Shown: positions 1-8,584 of the stretch, in pieces
Layout of the letters: each line of letters starts with the position of its first letter
Numbering within the stretch: the first letter of the stretch is position 1
NCBI RefSeq assembly: GCF_033343995.1
Contig: NZ_CP137573.1
Location: 6,047,001-6,111,000 of the forward strand
Direction of reading: 5' to 3'
Source of the DNA: Streptomyces sp. HUAS YS2
GTDB lineage: Bacteria; Actinomycetota; Actinomycetes; Streptomycetales; Streptomycetaceae
DNA: 64,000 nt
The notes under the pieces: generated by a model
Told to the model about the DNA's origin: nothing
Seen by the model: the letters and a program-made list of their open reading frames with translations, nothing else
Database searches by the model: none
Translations under genes and position numbers: made by a program

Positions 1-455
1 GCCCGCACGTCCACCAGGAACGCCATCGCCGTGTCCGCGTCCAGATGCCGCTCGTGGCACTCGTCGAGCAGCGCCACGTCGACACCCGCGAGCTCCGGAT
101 CGCGCTGCAGCCGTTGCAGCAGGACGCCCGTGGTGACCACCTCGACCCGCGTCGCCGGACCTGACCGGCGCTCGCCGCGCACCGAGAAGCCGACCGCCTC
201 GCCGACCTCCTGACCCAGCAGCCAGGCCATCCGCCGCGCCGCCGCCCGGACCGCCATCCTGCGCGGCTCGGCCACCAGAACCCGCCGCCGCGGCCCGTCC
301 CCTATAAGACCCGCGAGCGCGAGCGGCACCAACGTGGTCTTGCCGGTGCCGGGAGGCGCGTACAGCACCGCTGCGCCGCGCTCCTCGAGCGCGCTGAGCA
401 GCTCGGGCACGGCGTGACGGACGGGAAGGCGGTCGAGTGCGTCGTTTCGGATCAC
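1..455 (-). CDS. hrpB: ATP-dependent RNA helicase HrpB, N-terminal part (gene runs off the window)
   Basis: The N-terminal 151 residues of a DEAH-type helicase are read leftward from a GTG at 455. The Walker A motif APPGTGKT lies near residue 37 and the box LLDECHERHLD near residue 126. DECHERHLD is typical of HrpB, a large (about 800-residue) DExH helicase of uncertain cellular role. The remaining two-thirds of the protein lie outside the window. There is no strong ribosome-binding site before the GTG, so the start could differ slightly. The gene is separated from the next leftward gene by under 90 bases. Confidence 0.85.
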   Translation of the reverse strand, partial: MIRNDALDRLPVRHAVPELLSALEERGAAVLYAPPGTGKTTLVPLALAGLIGDGPRRRVLVAEPRRMAVRAAARRMAWLLGQEVGEAVGFSVRGERRSGPATRVEVVTTGVLLQRLQRDPELAGVDVALLDECHERHLDADTAMAFLVDVR

Positions 456-541
456 GCGTTCAGTCTCGTACGTCGCCGAGCGGGCCGGAGCTCACTGTCC
501 ACAGCCCCGGCCCACTCGTACGACTAATAGGTGAGGAGGGT

Positions 542-1363
542 TCAGTCGTCGATCCGCTCGCAGACGAAGATCGCCGTGCCCGGGATCAGGTTCCCCCGCA
601 GCGGGGACCAGCCGCCCCACTCTTGGCTGTTCCACGCCGGCCACTCCGGCTCCACCAGGTCCAGGAGCCGGAACCCGCCGGCCACCACGTCCCGCACCCG
701 GTCGCCGATCGTCCGGTGGTGCTCCACGTACACCGCGCGTCCCGTCTCGTCCTGCTCGACGTACGGCGTGCGGTCGAAGTACGACGCGGCGACGCTCAGC
801 CCCTCCGGCCCGGGCTCGTCCGGGAACGCCCAGCGGATCGGGTGCGTCACCGAGAACACCCAGCGCCCGCCCGGCCGCAGCACCCGCCGCACCTCCCGGA
901 ACACGTTCACCGGCTCCGCGACGAACGGCACCGCGCCGTACGCCGAGCAGGCCAGGTCGAAGGAGCCGTCCCGGAACGGCAGCGCGCCCGCGTCCGCCTC
1001 CACCAGCGGGACCTCCCCGCCGATCCGCAGCGCGTGCTGGAGCTGCCGGTGCGAGAGGTCCAGGGCCACCGGCCGGGCGCCCTGCGCCGCCAGCCAGCGC
1101 GAGCACTGCGCCGCGCCGGCGCCGATCTCCAGGACGTCGAGGCCCTTCAGCGCGCCGGCCGGGCCGAGCAGCCCCGCCTCCGCCTCGTCGAGCCCCTCCG
1201 GCCCCCAGACGAACCGGTCGTCCCCGAGGAACGCTCCGTGGTCGTTCTGGTACTCGTCGGCGTTCCGGTCCCACCAGCCGCGGCTCGCGCGGCTGCTCTC
1301 CGCGTCCCCCGCGTCACGGCGTGTCGCCTCCGCGTCCTCGTCCGGTCCGTGGTCTTGGTTCAT
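542..1363 (-). CDS. class I SAM-dependent methyltransferase
   Basis: A 273-residue soluble protein with a Rossmann-type methyltransferase fold. Motif I, LEIGAGAAQCSRWLA, begins at about residue 78; an acidic end of strand 2 (VALDLS) and motif post-I follow, and VLRPGGRWVFSV late in the protein is the usual methyltransferase 11 motif. The first 25 residues are charged and low complexity. The substrate cannot be read from the sequence. It is transcribed away from rpsA, so the interval 1364-1709 holds divergent promoters. An ATG at 1363 is used. Family assignment is secure, function unknown. Confidence 0.8.
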   Translation of the reverse strand: MNQDHGPDEDAEATRRDAGDAESSRASRGWWDRNADEYQNDHGAFLGDDRFVWGPEGLDEAEAGLLGPAGALKGLDVLEIGAGAAQCSRWLAAQGARPVALDLSHRQLQHALRIGGEVPLVEADAGALPFRDGSFDLACSAYGAVPFVAEPVNVFREVRRVLRPGGRWVFSVTHPIRWAFPDEPGPEGLSVAASYFDRTPYVEQDETGRAVYVEHHRTIGDRVRDVVAGGFRLLDLVEPEWPAWNSQEWGGWSPLRGNLIPGTAIFVCERIDD

Positions 1364-1484
1364 CTCGCCCGTCGTTGTAGTTTGCGCTCAGTGTCGGCCG
1401 TGCCGACTCCCCGGCCGGGTGGCCTGGGGGGACACGACTTGTGCCGGGTTTAGGGCGATCTGCCCCGGGTGTGCGCTTCGCGCA

Positions 1485-1513
1485 TTGACCGTGTCCGGCT
1501 GCCCCCGTATGCT
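1485..1513 (+). promoter_or_regulatory. vegetative promoter of rpsA
   Basis: TTGACC (1485-1490) and TATGCT (1508-1513) are separated by 17 bases, a near-consensus primary sigma (HrdB) promoter. Transcription would begin near 1520 and leave a leader of about 190 bases before the rpsA ATG. Apart from this promoter I recognise no RNA element in the 346-base gap 1364-1709. Confidence 0.7.
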
Positions 1514-1709
1514 AAAGGTTGCGCTGCGGGCCTGCGCGCCTCAGACGGAGCAGGCCGCGCTCGCAACTGTTGCAGTCCCCTCGGTTCTCGAGGCGCCCCC
1601 CGTTCGTCGGGAAGGCGCTTCATTGGCTGTCCGGCTTCTTCAGTGCGATACGGGCTCTCGGCGTAGCAGTACCTACGACTTTCTGTCCGTAACCGGAGCC
1701 CTTTCCCAC

Positions 1710-3203
1710 ATGACGAGCAGCACCGAGACCACCGCCACCACCCCGCAGGTTGCGGTCAACGACATCGGTAACGAGGAAGCCTTCCTCGCCGCGATCGACG
1801 AGACGATCAAGTACTTCAACGACGGCGACATCGTCGACGGCGTCATCGTGAAGGTCGACCGGGACGAGGTCCTGCTCGACATCGGTTACAAGACCGAAGG
1901 TGTCATCCCGAGCCGCGAGCTCTCGATCAAGCACGACGTCGACCCGAACGAGGTCGTCAAGGTCGGCGACGAGATCGAGGCCCTTGTTCTCCAGAAGGAG
2001 GACAAGGAAGGCCGTCTGATCCTCTCGAAGAAGCGCGCCCAGTACGAGCGTGCCTGGGGCACCATCGAGAAGATCAAGGAAGAGGACGGCATCGTCACCG
2101 GTACCGTCATCGAGGTCGTCAAGGGTGGTCTCATCCTCGACATCGGCCTCCGCGGCTTCCTCCCGGCCTCCCTGGTCGAGATGCGTCGTGTCCGCGACCT
2201 CCAGCCCTACGTGGGCAAGGAGCTCGAGGCGAAGATCATCGAGCTGGACAAGAACCGCAACAACGTGGTCCTGTCCCGCCGCGCCTGGCTCGAGCAGACC
2301 CAGTCCGAGGTCCGCCAGACGTTCCTCACGACCCTCCAGAAGGGTCAGGTCCGCTCCGGCGTCGTCTCCTCGATCGTCAACTTCGGTGCCTTCGTGGACC
2401 TGGGTGGCGTCGACGGTCTGGTCCACGTCTCCGAGCTGTCCTGGAAGCACATCGACCACCCGTCCGAGGTCGTCGAGGTCGGCCAGGAGGTCACCGTCGA
2501 GGTTCTCGACGTGGACATGGACCGCGAGCGTGTCTCCCTGTCGCTGAAGGCGACCCAGGAGGACCCGTGGCAGCAGTTCGCCCGTACCCACCAGATCGGC
2601 CAGGTCGTCCCGGGTAAGGTCACGAAGCTGGTTCCGTTCGGTGCGTTCGTCCGCGTGGACGAGGGCATCGAGGGTCTGGTCCACATCTCCGAGCTGGCCG
2701 AGCGCCACGTGGAGATCCCGGAGCAGGTCGTCCAGGTCAACGACGAGATCTTCGTCAAGGTCATCGACATCGACCTCGAGCGTCGTCGCATCAGCCTCTC
2801 GCTGAAGCAGGCCAACGAGTCCTTCGGTGCCGACCCGGCCTCGGTCGAGTTCGACCCGACCCTGTACGGCATGGCCGCGTCCTACGACGACCAGGGCAAC
2901 TACATCTACCCCGAGGGCTTCGACCCCGAGACCAACGACTGGCTCGAGGGCTACGAGGCTCAGCGCGAGGCCTGGGAGACCCAGTACGCCGAGGCGCAGC
3001 AGCGCTTCGAGCAGCACCAGGCCCAGGTCATCAAGTCCCGCGAGGCCGACGAGGCCGCCGCTGCCGAGGGTGGCGCCGCCGCTCCGGCCGCCGCGCCGAC
3101 CGGTGGCTCCTACTCCTCGGAGTCGGACGACAACTCCGGCGCCCTGGCGTCGGACGAGGCCCTCGCCGCGCTGCGCGAGAAGCTGGCCGGCGGCCAGAGC
3201 TGA
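1710..3203 (+). CDS. rpsA: 30S ribosomal protein S1
   Basis: A 497-residue ribosomal protein S1, which helps mRNA bind the 30S subunit. Four S1 RNA-binding repeats are visible: about residues 33-105, 122-190, 207-277 (GVVSSIVNFGAFVDLGG) and 292-362 (GKVTKLVPFGAFVRVDEG). Four repeats plus a long acidic, alanine-rich tail is the usual actinobacterial form, rather than the six repeats of E. coli. The start is the ATG at 1710 (MTSSTETTATTPQ); the frame is open far upstream, but codon use and the promoter at 1485 rule out the longer form. GGAG lies 12 bases upstream. A strong hairpin follows the gene. Confidence 0.97.
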   Translation: MTSSTETTATTPQVAVNDIGNEEAFLAAIDETIKYFNDGDIVDGVIVKVDRDEVLLDIGYKTEGVIPSRELSIKHDVDPNEVVKVGDEIEALVLQKEDKEGRLILSKKRAQYERAWGTIEKIKEEDGIVTGTVIEVVKGGLILDIGLRGFLPASLVEMRRVRDLQPYVGKELEAKIIELDKNRNNVVLSRRAWLEQTQSEVRQTFLTTLQKGQVRSGVVSSIVNFGAFVDLGGVDGLVHVSELSWKHIDHPSEVVEVGQEVTVEVLDVDMDRERVSLSLKATQEDPWQQFARTHQIGQVVPGKVTKLVPFGAFVRVDEGIEGLVHISELAERHVEIPEQVVQVNDEIFVKVIDIDLERRRISLSLKQANESFGADPASVEFDPTLYGMAASYDDQGNYIYPEGFDPETNDWLEGYEAQREAWETQYAEAQQRFEQHQAQVIKSREADEAAAAEGGAAAPAAAPTGGSYSSESDDNSGALASDEALAALREKLAGGQS

Positions 3204-3241
3204 ACAGGCTCTGCGCTAGCAGCCAGTAGCTAGCCGCTCGT

Positions 3242-3284
3242 ACAGAGGCCCGCTTCCCGGTTCGTCCGGGAGGCGGGCCTCTGT
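3242..3284 (+). terminator. rpsA terminator hairpin
   Basis: A 19-bp stem (3242-3260 with 3266-3284, one G-U pair) closes a TTCGT loop. There is no U-run, as is common for Streptomyces terminators. It sits 38 bases after the rpsA stop. Confidence 0.75.
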
Positions 3285-3374
3285 CGTGTGTCCGGCGCGA
3301 AACCCTCGCGGCGAGGGGAATGCACCCCCTGTGACCGGCGTTGACACGTACGGACACGAGGAGGAGCGGTAATC

Positions 3375-4313
3375 GTGCTTGATCCCCAGGATTTGTACGA
3401 GTGGGACGCGAAGGGTCTGGCCGTCGTCGACATGGCGCTGGCGCAGGAGTCGGCCGGACTGGTCATGCTGTACCACTTCGACGGATACATCGACGCGGGT
3501 GAGGCCGGTGAGCAGATCGTCGACCGGATCCTCGACACCCTGCCGCACCAGGTCGTCGCCCGCTTCGACCACGACCGGCTGGTCGACTACCGCGCCCGCC
3601 GGCCCCTGCTGACCTTCCGCCGCGACCGCTGGACGGCCTACGAGACCCCCGCCATCGAGGTGCGTCTCGTCCAGGACGCCACCGGCGCGCCGTTCCTGAT
3701 GCTCTCCGGACCCGAGCCGGACGTCGAATGGGAGCGTTTCGCGCTCGCCGTCCGGCAGATGGTGGAGCGCCTCGGCGTGCGGCTCGCGGTGAACTTCCAC
3801 GGCATCCCCATGGGCGTCCCGCACACCCGCCCCGTCGGCCTGACCCCGCACGGCAACCGCACCGACCTCATGCCCGGCCACCGCAGCCCCTTCGACGAGG
3901 CCCAGGTGCCCGGCAGCGCCGAGTCCCTGCTCGAGTTCCGGCTGACGGAGGCCGGGCACGACACGCTCGGCGTCGCCGCGCACGTGCCGCACTACGTCGC
4001 CCGCTCGGCCTACCCGGACGCCGCGCTGACCGCCCTGGAGGCGATCACCGCCGCGACCGGTCTGGTCCTGCCCGGTGTGGCGCACGCCCTGCGGACCGAG
4101 GCGCAGCGCACCCAGACCGAGATCGAGCGCCAGATCGGCGAGGGGGACGAGGAGCTCGTGTCCCTGGTCCAGGGCCTCGAGCACCAGTACGACGCCATGG
4201 CCGGCGCCGAGACCCGTGGCAACCTGGTCGCCGAGCCCGTCGACCTGCCGTCCGCGGACGAGATCGGCCGCGAGTTCGAGCGCTTCCTCGCGGAACGCGA
4301 GGGCGAGGCCTGA
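3375..4313 (+). CDS. PAC2 family protein
   Basis: A 312-residue soluble protein of the PAC2 (proteasome assembly chaperone 2-like) family, widespread and conserved in Actinobacteria. The N-terminal half carries the family pattern MLYHFDGYIDAGEAGEQIV, and the centre has LAVNFHGIPMGVPHTRP. Its bacterial function is not established; a link to the actinobacterial proteasome is only a guess from the family name. The GTG start at 3375 is preceded by GAGGAGCGG (3361-3369). It ends in a charged helix. The gene stands alone between rpsA and coaE. Confidence 0.85.
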   Translation: MLDPQDLYEWDAKGLAVVDMALAQESAGLVMLYHFDGYIDAGEAGEQIVDRILDTLPHQVVARFDHDRLVDYRARRPLLTFRRDRWTAYETPAIEVRLVQDATGAPFLMLSGPEPDVEWERFALAVRQMVERLGVRLAVNFHGIPMGVPHTRPVGLTPHGNRTDLMPGHRSPFDEAQVPGSAESLLEFRLTEAGHDTLGVAAHVPHYVARSAYPDAALTALEAITAATGLVLPGVAHALRTEAQRTQTEIERQIGEGDEELVSLVQGLEHQYDAMAGAETRGNLVAEPVDLPSADEIGREFERFLAEREGEA

Positions 4314-4322
4314 GCCGCCCCA

Positions 4323-4398
4323 TGCCTGAGGGCCCCAAGCCCGAGTTGCCCCAGCCTGGGACGCCTCTGCCTGAGGCGCCCCAGGCCTGAGGGCCCCG
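4323..4398. repeat. short imperfect CCTGAG/CCCCAG repeat tract
   Basis: Between the PAC2 gene and coaE, variations on CCTGAGGGCCCC, CCCCAG and GCCTGGG alternate in direct and inverted order. Read on the + strand from the ATG at 4323 they would encode a 22-residue Pro/Glu-rich peptide, but there is no ribosome-binding site. I treat it as a degenerate repeat or hairpin region, possibly a terminator. Confidence 0.4.
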
Positions 4399-4435
4399 TT
4401 CACCCGGTCGCACACCCCCGTCTAAGCTGCCGCTC

Positions 4436-5041
4436 ATGCTGAAAGTGGGCCTCACCGGCGGAATCGGCGCCGGCAAGAGCGAAGTGTCGCGGCTGTTCGT
4501 CTCGTACGGGGCCGTACTGATCGACGCCGACAAGATCGCCCGGGAGGTCGTCGAGCCCGGCACCCCCGGTCTCGCGGCGATCGTCGAGGCGTTCGGCGAG
4601 GGCGTCCTCACCGCCGAGGGCACCCTGGACCGGCCGAAGCTCGGCTCGCTGGTCTTCGCCGACGCCGAGCGGCTGGCCACGCTCAACGCCATCGTCCACC
4701 CGCTGGTCGGCGCCCGATCGGCGGAGCTGGAGCGACTGGCCGGCCCGGAGGACGTCGTCGTCCACGACGTGCCGCTGCTCGCCGAGAACGGCCTCGCCCC
4801 GCTGTACGACCTCGTGGTCGTCGTCGACGCGTCCGCCGGGACCCGGCTCGACCGGCTGGTCCGGATCCGGGGCATGTCGGAGGAGGAGGCCCGGAACCGG
4901 ATGGCCGCCCAGGCCACCGCCGAGCAGCGGCGTGCCGTCGCCGATCTCGTCATCGACAACGACGGGCCGCTGGACGCGCTGGAGCCGCAGGTCCGCAAGG
5001 TCTGGGAGCAGCTGCGGGAACGGGCCGCGGAAAGCCGGTAG
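4436..5041 (+). CDS. coaE: dephospho-CoA kinase
   Basis: A 201-residue kinase performing the last step of coenzyme A synthesis, ATP-dependent 3'-phosphorylation of dephospho-CoA. The P-loop GLTGGIGAGKS is at residues 5-15; DADKIAREVVEPGTPGL (about 30-46) and the lid region with IRGMSEEEARNRM are typical of CoaE. Length matches the monofunctional enzyme; some other actinobacteria have a C-terminal GrpB extension that is absent here. The ATG at 4436 follows directly after the repeat tract. Confidence 0.93.
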   Translation: MLKVGLTGGIGAGKSEVSRLFVSYGAVLIDADKIAREVVEPGTPGLAAIVEAFGEGVLTAEGTLDRPKLGSLVFADAERLATLNAIVHPLVGARSAELERLAGPEDVVVHDVPLLAENGLAPLYDLVVVVDASAGTRLDRLVRIRGMSEEEARNRMAAQATAEQRRAVADLVIDNDGPLDALEPQVRKVWEQLRERAAESR

Positions 5042-5161
5042 GCCGCCGCACCTTCGCGCGCCGAACGGGGTAGGGATCGTGGCGGGCCGGGCGGTGCCGC
5101 GTACGGAATACCGCCGCCGGACCGGACGTTGCACCACCCGGAGCGAGGGAAGGATGTCAGC

Positions 5162-5530
5162 GTGGCCCAACCGAACCCGGAGACCCACGTCATCGCCTTC
5201 CGCGCGGCCGAGCAGTTGCTCGACGCTCGGGACCCGCGCGGCGCGATCAAGCTGCTCGACACCGTCATCGCCGCCCATCCCGAGAGCCGGTCGGCCCGTC
5301 TCCTGCGGGCGCGCGCCTATTTCGCGTCCGCGCAACTGAGGGCGGCGGAGCGCGAGTTCCAGCACATCGTGGACCGCGAGCCGGACAACGCCTTCGCGCA
5401 CTTCGCGCTCGCCCGCACCTTCCAGCGCGCCGGACGACCGGAGCAGGCGACCCGGCACTTCCGGCTCGCGGCCGCGCTCGACCCCAAGCCCGAGTACCTG
5501 GAGAAGGCCGGGTTCGACACGGCGGAGTGA
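5162..5530 (+). CDS. tetratricopeptide repeat protein
   Basis: A small TPR protein of 122 residues with about three helical repeats (AIKLLDTVIAAHPES, AEREFQHIVDREPDN and ATRHFRLAAALDPKP), a protein-protein interaction scaffold of unknown partner. I choose the GTG at 5162 because AAGGA sits 7 bases before it; an in-frame TTG at 5129 would add 11 residues but has no ribosome-binding site. A TPR gene directly after coaE is usual in Streptomyces. Confidence 0.75.
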   Translation: MAQPNPETHVIAFRAAEQLLDARDPRGAIKLLDTVIAAHPESRSARLLRARAYFASAQLRAAEREFQHIVDREPDNAFAHFALARTFQRAGRPEQATRHFRLAAALDPKPEYLEKAGFDTAE

Positions 5531-5531
5531 G

Positions 5532-5807
5532 TCACCGGCGCCGTCCGTCGCCGCCGTGGTCGGGTTCGTACGGGGGGATGTCGCGGCCCGGCTGGTAGTG
5601 CGCGCCCTGGTGGATGTGGCGCAGGACCATGACCATGTCGACGGCCACCACCACGAACAGCACCCCGCAGGCCGTCGCCCAGCCGGTGCTGCCGAGCAGC
5701 GCGAACACGGCCGTGCCGAAGGCGGCCCAGAGCAGACCCCATAGACTCAGCCAGAACCGCATCCGCAGCGGGCTGCGTGCGGTCACCGGCTCATTCCCGG
5801 TGCGCAT
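5532..5807 (-). CDS. small membrane protein (DUF6343-like)
   Basis: A 91-residue protein with two hydrophobic segments (FWLSLWGLLWAAFGTAVFAL and VLFVVVAVDMVMVL) and a hydrophilic tail containing HYQPGRDIPPYEPD. It resembles the Streptomyces family I know as DUF6343; no function is established. The ATG at 5807 is chosen because AGGAGGT lies about 9 bases upstream; an in-frame start nine codons earlier lacks one. It converges tail-to-tail with the TPR gene, the stops being almost adjacent. Confidence 0.65.
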   Translation of the reverse strand: MRTGNEPVTARSPLRMRFWLSLWGLLWAAFGTAVFALLGSTGWATACGVLFVVVAVDMVMVLRHIHQGAHYQPGRDIPPYEPDHGGDGRRR

Positions 5808-5849
5808 GACGGTCGCACCTCCTCGCGAGGCCACGAGGGCCTACTGAGG

Positions 5850-7049
5850 ATGTACCCCCGTCGTCGACGTTCACCGGTACCGAACGAAGTGGGGGCGGAT
5901 GTGGACGGCTGGTCCTGGCGGGGCGGGAGCTGGCAGGAGACCGCGGTGCGCCGCTCCCGAGTGCGCGGCTGTCTCCTGGGCGGCGCGATCGGGGACGCGC
6001 TCGGCAACCCGGTCGAGTTCCTCTCCCTGGACGGGATCCGGCGTGCGTACGGCGAGCGCGGCGTCACCGGCATGGTGCCGGACGGGGACGGGGTCACCGG
6101 CCGCGTCACCGACGACACGCAGATGACGCTGTTCACCGCGGAGGGCCTGATCAGGGCGCACGCGCGGGGCACAGCCAAGGGCATCGGCGGGGCGGAGACC
6201 ACGTGCCTCCTGCACGCGTACCGGCGCTGGCTCGACACGCAGAACCACCCCGCCCCGCCCGTGCGCGGCGGCGACGACGTCGTCCGTACGGGCTGGCTGC
6301 GCACCCAGCCCTGGCTGTACGCGCGCCGCGCACCGGGCAACGCCTGCCTGACCGGGATCGCCGCGCGGCACGTCCCCGCCCCGTCGGCCGCGCCGGGGGA
6401 GCCCGGGCCGGTCAACCCGGAGTCGAAGGGGTGCGGCAGCGTCATGCGGTCCGCGCCGTTCGGGCTGACCGGCGGGAGCCCGTCCCGGGCGTTCGAGCGC
6501 GCCGCGGCGGCCTCCCGGATCACCCACGGCCACCCGACGGCGTCCGCTTCCGCGGGGGCGTTCGCGGCGGTCGTGGCGTACCTGCTCCAGGGCGAATCCG
6601 GGCCGGCGGCGGTGCTACGGGCGATGGACCTGCTGCGGCGGCACGCCGGGCACGAGGAGACGACGGCGGCGCTGCGGGCCGCCGTGGACCTGGCGGCCGC
6701 TCCCGGCGCGCCGAACGCGGAGCGGGTGGAGTCGCTGGGGGCCGGCTGGGTCGCCGAGGAGGCGCTCGCCATCGCCGTGTACTGCTTCCTCGCACCGGCC
6801 GACTCCGTGGCCGAGGCCCTGCTGCTCTCGGTGAACCACTCCGGGGACAGCGACTCCACGGGCTCGCTCTGCGGGAACCTGCTGGGCGCCGCGCACGGCG
6901 AGGTCCAACTGCCGCCGCAGTGGCTGACACTGACGGAGGGACGGGCGGTGATCGCCGAACTCGCCGACGACTTCAGCCTGCAGTTCGAGCACGGTGAGGT
7001 CGCGAACGGGATGCCGGTGCACTCCTTCGACCGCTACCCGGCCAACTGA
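5850..7049 (+). CDS. ADP-ribosylglycohydrolase family protein
   Basis: A 399-residue enzyme of the ADP-ribosyl-glycohydrolase (DraG/ARH) family, which removes ADP-ribose from proteins or small molecules. Metal-binding motifs are in the usual order: GAIGDALGNPVE at about 46-57, TDDTQMTL near 91, KGCGSVMRSAPFG near 193, and HSGDSDSTGSLCGNLLGA near 330. The substrate is unknown, and no partner ADP-ribosyltransferase lies nearby. The ATG at 5850 is used; an in-frame GTG at 5889 is a possible alternative, since neither has a convincing ribosome-binding site. Confidence 0.85.
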   Translation: MYPRRRRSPVPNEVGADVDGWSWRGGSWQETAVRRSRVRGCLLGGAIGDALGNPVEFLSLDGIRRAYGERGVTGMVPDGDGVTGRVTDDTQMTLFTAEGLIRAHARGTAKGIGGAETTCLLHAYRRWLDTQNHPAPPVRGGDDVVRTGWLRTQPWLYARRAPGNACLTGIAARHVPAPSAAPGEPGPVNPESKGCGSVMRSAPFGLTGGSPSRAFERAAAASRITHGHPTASASAGAFAAVVAYLLQGESGPAAVLRAMDLLRRHAGHEETTAALRAAVDLAAAPGAPNAERVESLGAGWVAEEALAIAVYCFLAPADSVAEALLLSVNHSGDSDSTGSLCGNLLGAAHGEVQLPPQWLTLTEGRAVIAELADDFSLQFEHGEVANGMPVHSFDRYPAN

Positions 7050-7142
7050 TCGGAGAAAGTCGCCCGGGGAGCGATGAGTTGGCGACGGCCGCACCGTCTA
7101 CCTCTGTGAAAGCGAACGCAACGCCGACACGAGGAGCACACG

Positions 7143-7592
7143 ATGACCGCCCTGACCCCCGAGACCACCGTCGCCTCCGCTCCCCTCACCGTTCCCGGGA
7201 AGCGCCTGAGCCGCCGCGCGGACATCTCCGTGCGCGTCCTGCAGATCGTCCTCGCCCTGTTCTTCGCGATCCCGAGCGCCTCGCCGAAGCTGGTCGGCCA
7301 CGCCTCCGCCGCGGAGGGCTTCGACAAGATCGGCTGGGGCGACTGGTTCATGTACACGATCGGCGGGCTCGAACTGGCCGGGGCGATCGCGCTGGTGATC
7401 CCGGTCCTGTCGAGCGTGGCGGCAACGGCCCTGATCGGGCTGATGGTCGGGGCGTTCGTCTTCACGCTGACCTTCTTCGACGGACAGTTCTGGTTCACCC
7501 CGGTGATCTTCGCGGTGCTGCTGGCCGTCGTGGCCTGGAACCGCCGGGAGCAGAACGCCCGCCTGTTCGCCCTGCTGTCGCGCCGGGCATGA
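7143..7592 (+). CDS. DoxX family membrane protein
   Basis: A 149-residue protein with four predicted membrane helices after a cytoplasmic N-terminus of about 28 residues. The DoxX pattern is seen in ALFFAIPSASPKLVGH and GGLELAGAIALVIPVL. The family is linked loosely to quinone and thiol redox stress, but roles are mostly unproven. GAGGAG precedes the ATG. An AraC-type regulator starts 8 bases downstream on the same strand, so the two probably form an operon. Confidence 0.8.
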   Translation: MTALTPETTVASAPLTVPGKRLSRRADISVRVLQIVLALFFAIPSASPKLVGHASAAEGFDKIGWGDWFMYTIGGLELAGAIALVIPVLSSVAATALIGLMVGAFVFTLTFFDGQFWFTPVIFAVLLAVVAWNRREQNARLFALLSRRA

Positions 7593-7599
7593 CCCCGCC

Positions 7600-8499
7600 A
7601 TGGAGGAGACCGGAAGGCGCCCGTGGACCGCGTGCGGAACGGCGGAGCTGCTGCGCAGCGAAGTCGTCCGCTCGCGACGCGGCGCCCACTGCGGCCGCAT
7701 CGAGGCCGCCGGGATCACCGTCGTCGACATCCTGTGCTGCGAGGACCGGACGTCGTTCGTCGGGCCCGGACAACAGGAGGAGCACTGCGTGGTCCTCACC
7801 CGTTCCGGCGGCTATCTGCGGCGGGTGGCGGGTGAGGAGTTCTTCGTCGACGCGACCGGCGGCTACCTGACCGCCCCGGGCGACGAGCACCACGTCGCCC
7901 ACCCGGTCGGACCCGGCGACCGGTCCACCGACATCCGGATCGGCCCGCAGCTGTACGCCGACCGGTTCGACGGCCCCCGCACCTCCCGCCGGCTCACCGT
8001 CAGCGGCGCCGCCGATCTGCGGCACCGGGCCCTGCTGGCCGCCGCCCGGCGCGGCGCGGAGACCTTCGAACTGGCCGAGCGGATCCACCTGCTGCTCGAC
8101 GAACTCGCCGCCACGGCCGGCCGGTGGAGCCCCGACAGCCCCGCCCGCCGGAGCACGGTACGCGTCCACCAGCGCCTCGTACGGGACACCTGCGCCGTCC
8201 TGGCGGGCGGGATCCCGGCGCTGCTCCTGCCCCTGGAGGACCTGGCCCGCGCGGTCGGCGTCTCGCCCCACCACCTCAGCCGGGTCTTCCACGCCGTCAC
8301 CGGTACCACCCTGACGCGCTACCGCAACGAACTGCGCGTCCGTGGAGTCCTCCAGCAACTGGAGGAGGGCCACGACGGCCTGCGGACCCTCGCCGCCGCG
8401 TACGGATTCGCCGACCAGGCCCATCTGACCCGGACCTGCCGCACCCATACGGGTCATCTCCCCAGCGCCGTACGGCGACTTCTCGCCGATCGCGCATGA
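7600..8499 (+). CDS. AraC family transcriptional regulator
   Basis: A 299-residue regulator. The N-terminal 170 residues form a cupin-type ligand domain (GGYLTAPGDEHHVAHP) like that of the AraC-binding-like family. The C-terminal 100 residues carry two helix-turn-helix motifs, LEDLARAVGVSPHHLSRVFH and LRTLAAAYGFADQAHLTRTC. It follows the DoxX gene by 8 bases and may control it. The ligand is unknown. Confidence 0.85.
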   Translation: MEETGRRPWTACGTAELLRSEVVRSRRGAHCGRIEAAGITVVDILCCEDRTSFVGPGQQEEHCVVLTRSGGYLRRVAGEEFFVDATGGYLTAPGDEHHVAHPVGPGDRSTDIRIGPQLYADRFDGPRTSRRLTVSGAADLRHRALLAAARRGAETFELAERIHLLLDELAATAGRWSPDSPARRSTVRVHQRLVRDTCAVLAGGIPALLLPLEDLARAVGVSPHHLSRVFHAVTGTTLTRYRNELRVRGVLQQLEEGHDGLRTLAAAYGFADQAHLTRTCRTHTGHLPSAVRRLLADRA

Positions 8500-8584
8500 A
8501 TCTTCAACGCCGCGGAAGCGGGCGGGCCCCACGATGTCGGTGATCCGACCGACGACTTCGAGCGTTCACCCCGGGGGACCGACG

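Noticed and set aside
4323..4391. A 22-residue Pro/Glu-rich peptide gene before coaE
   Set aside because: No ribosome-binding site, and the reading frame simply follows a short DNA repeat.
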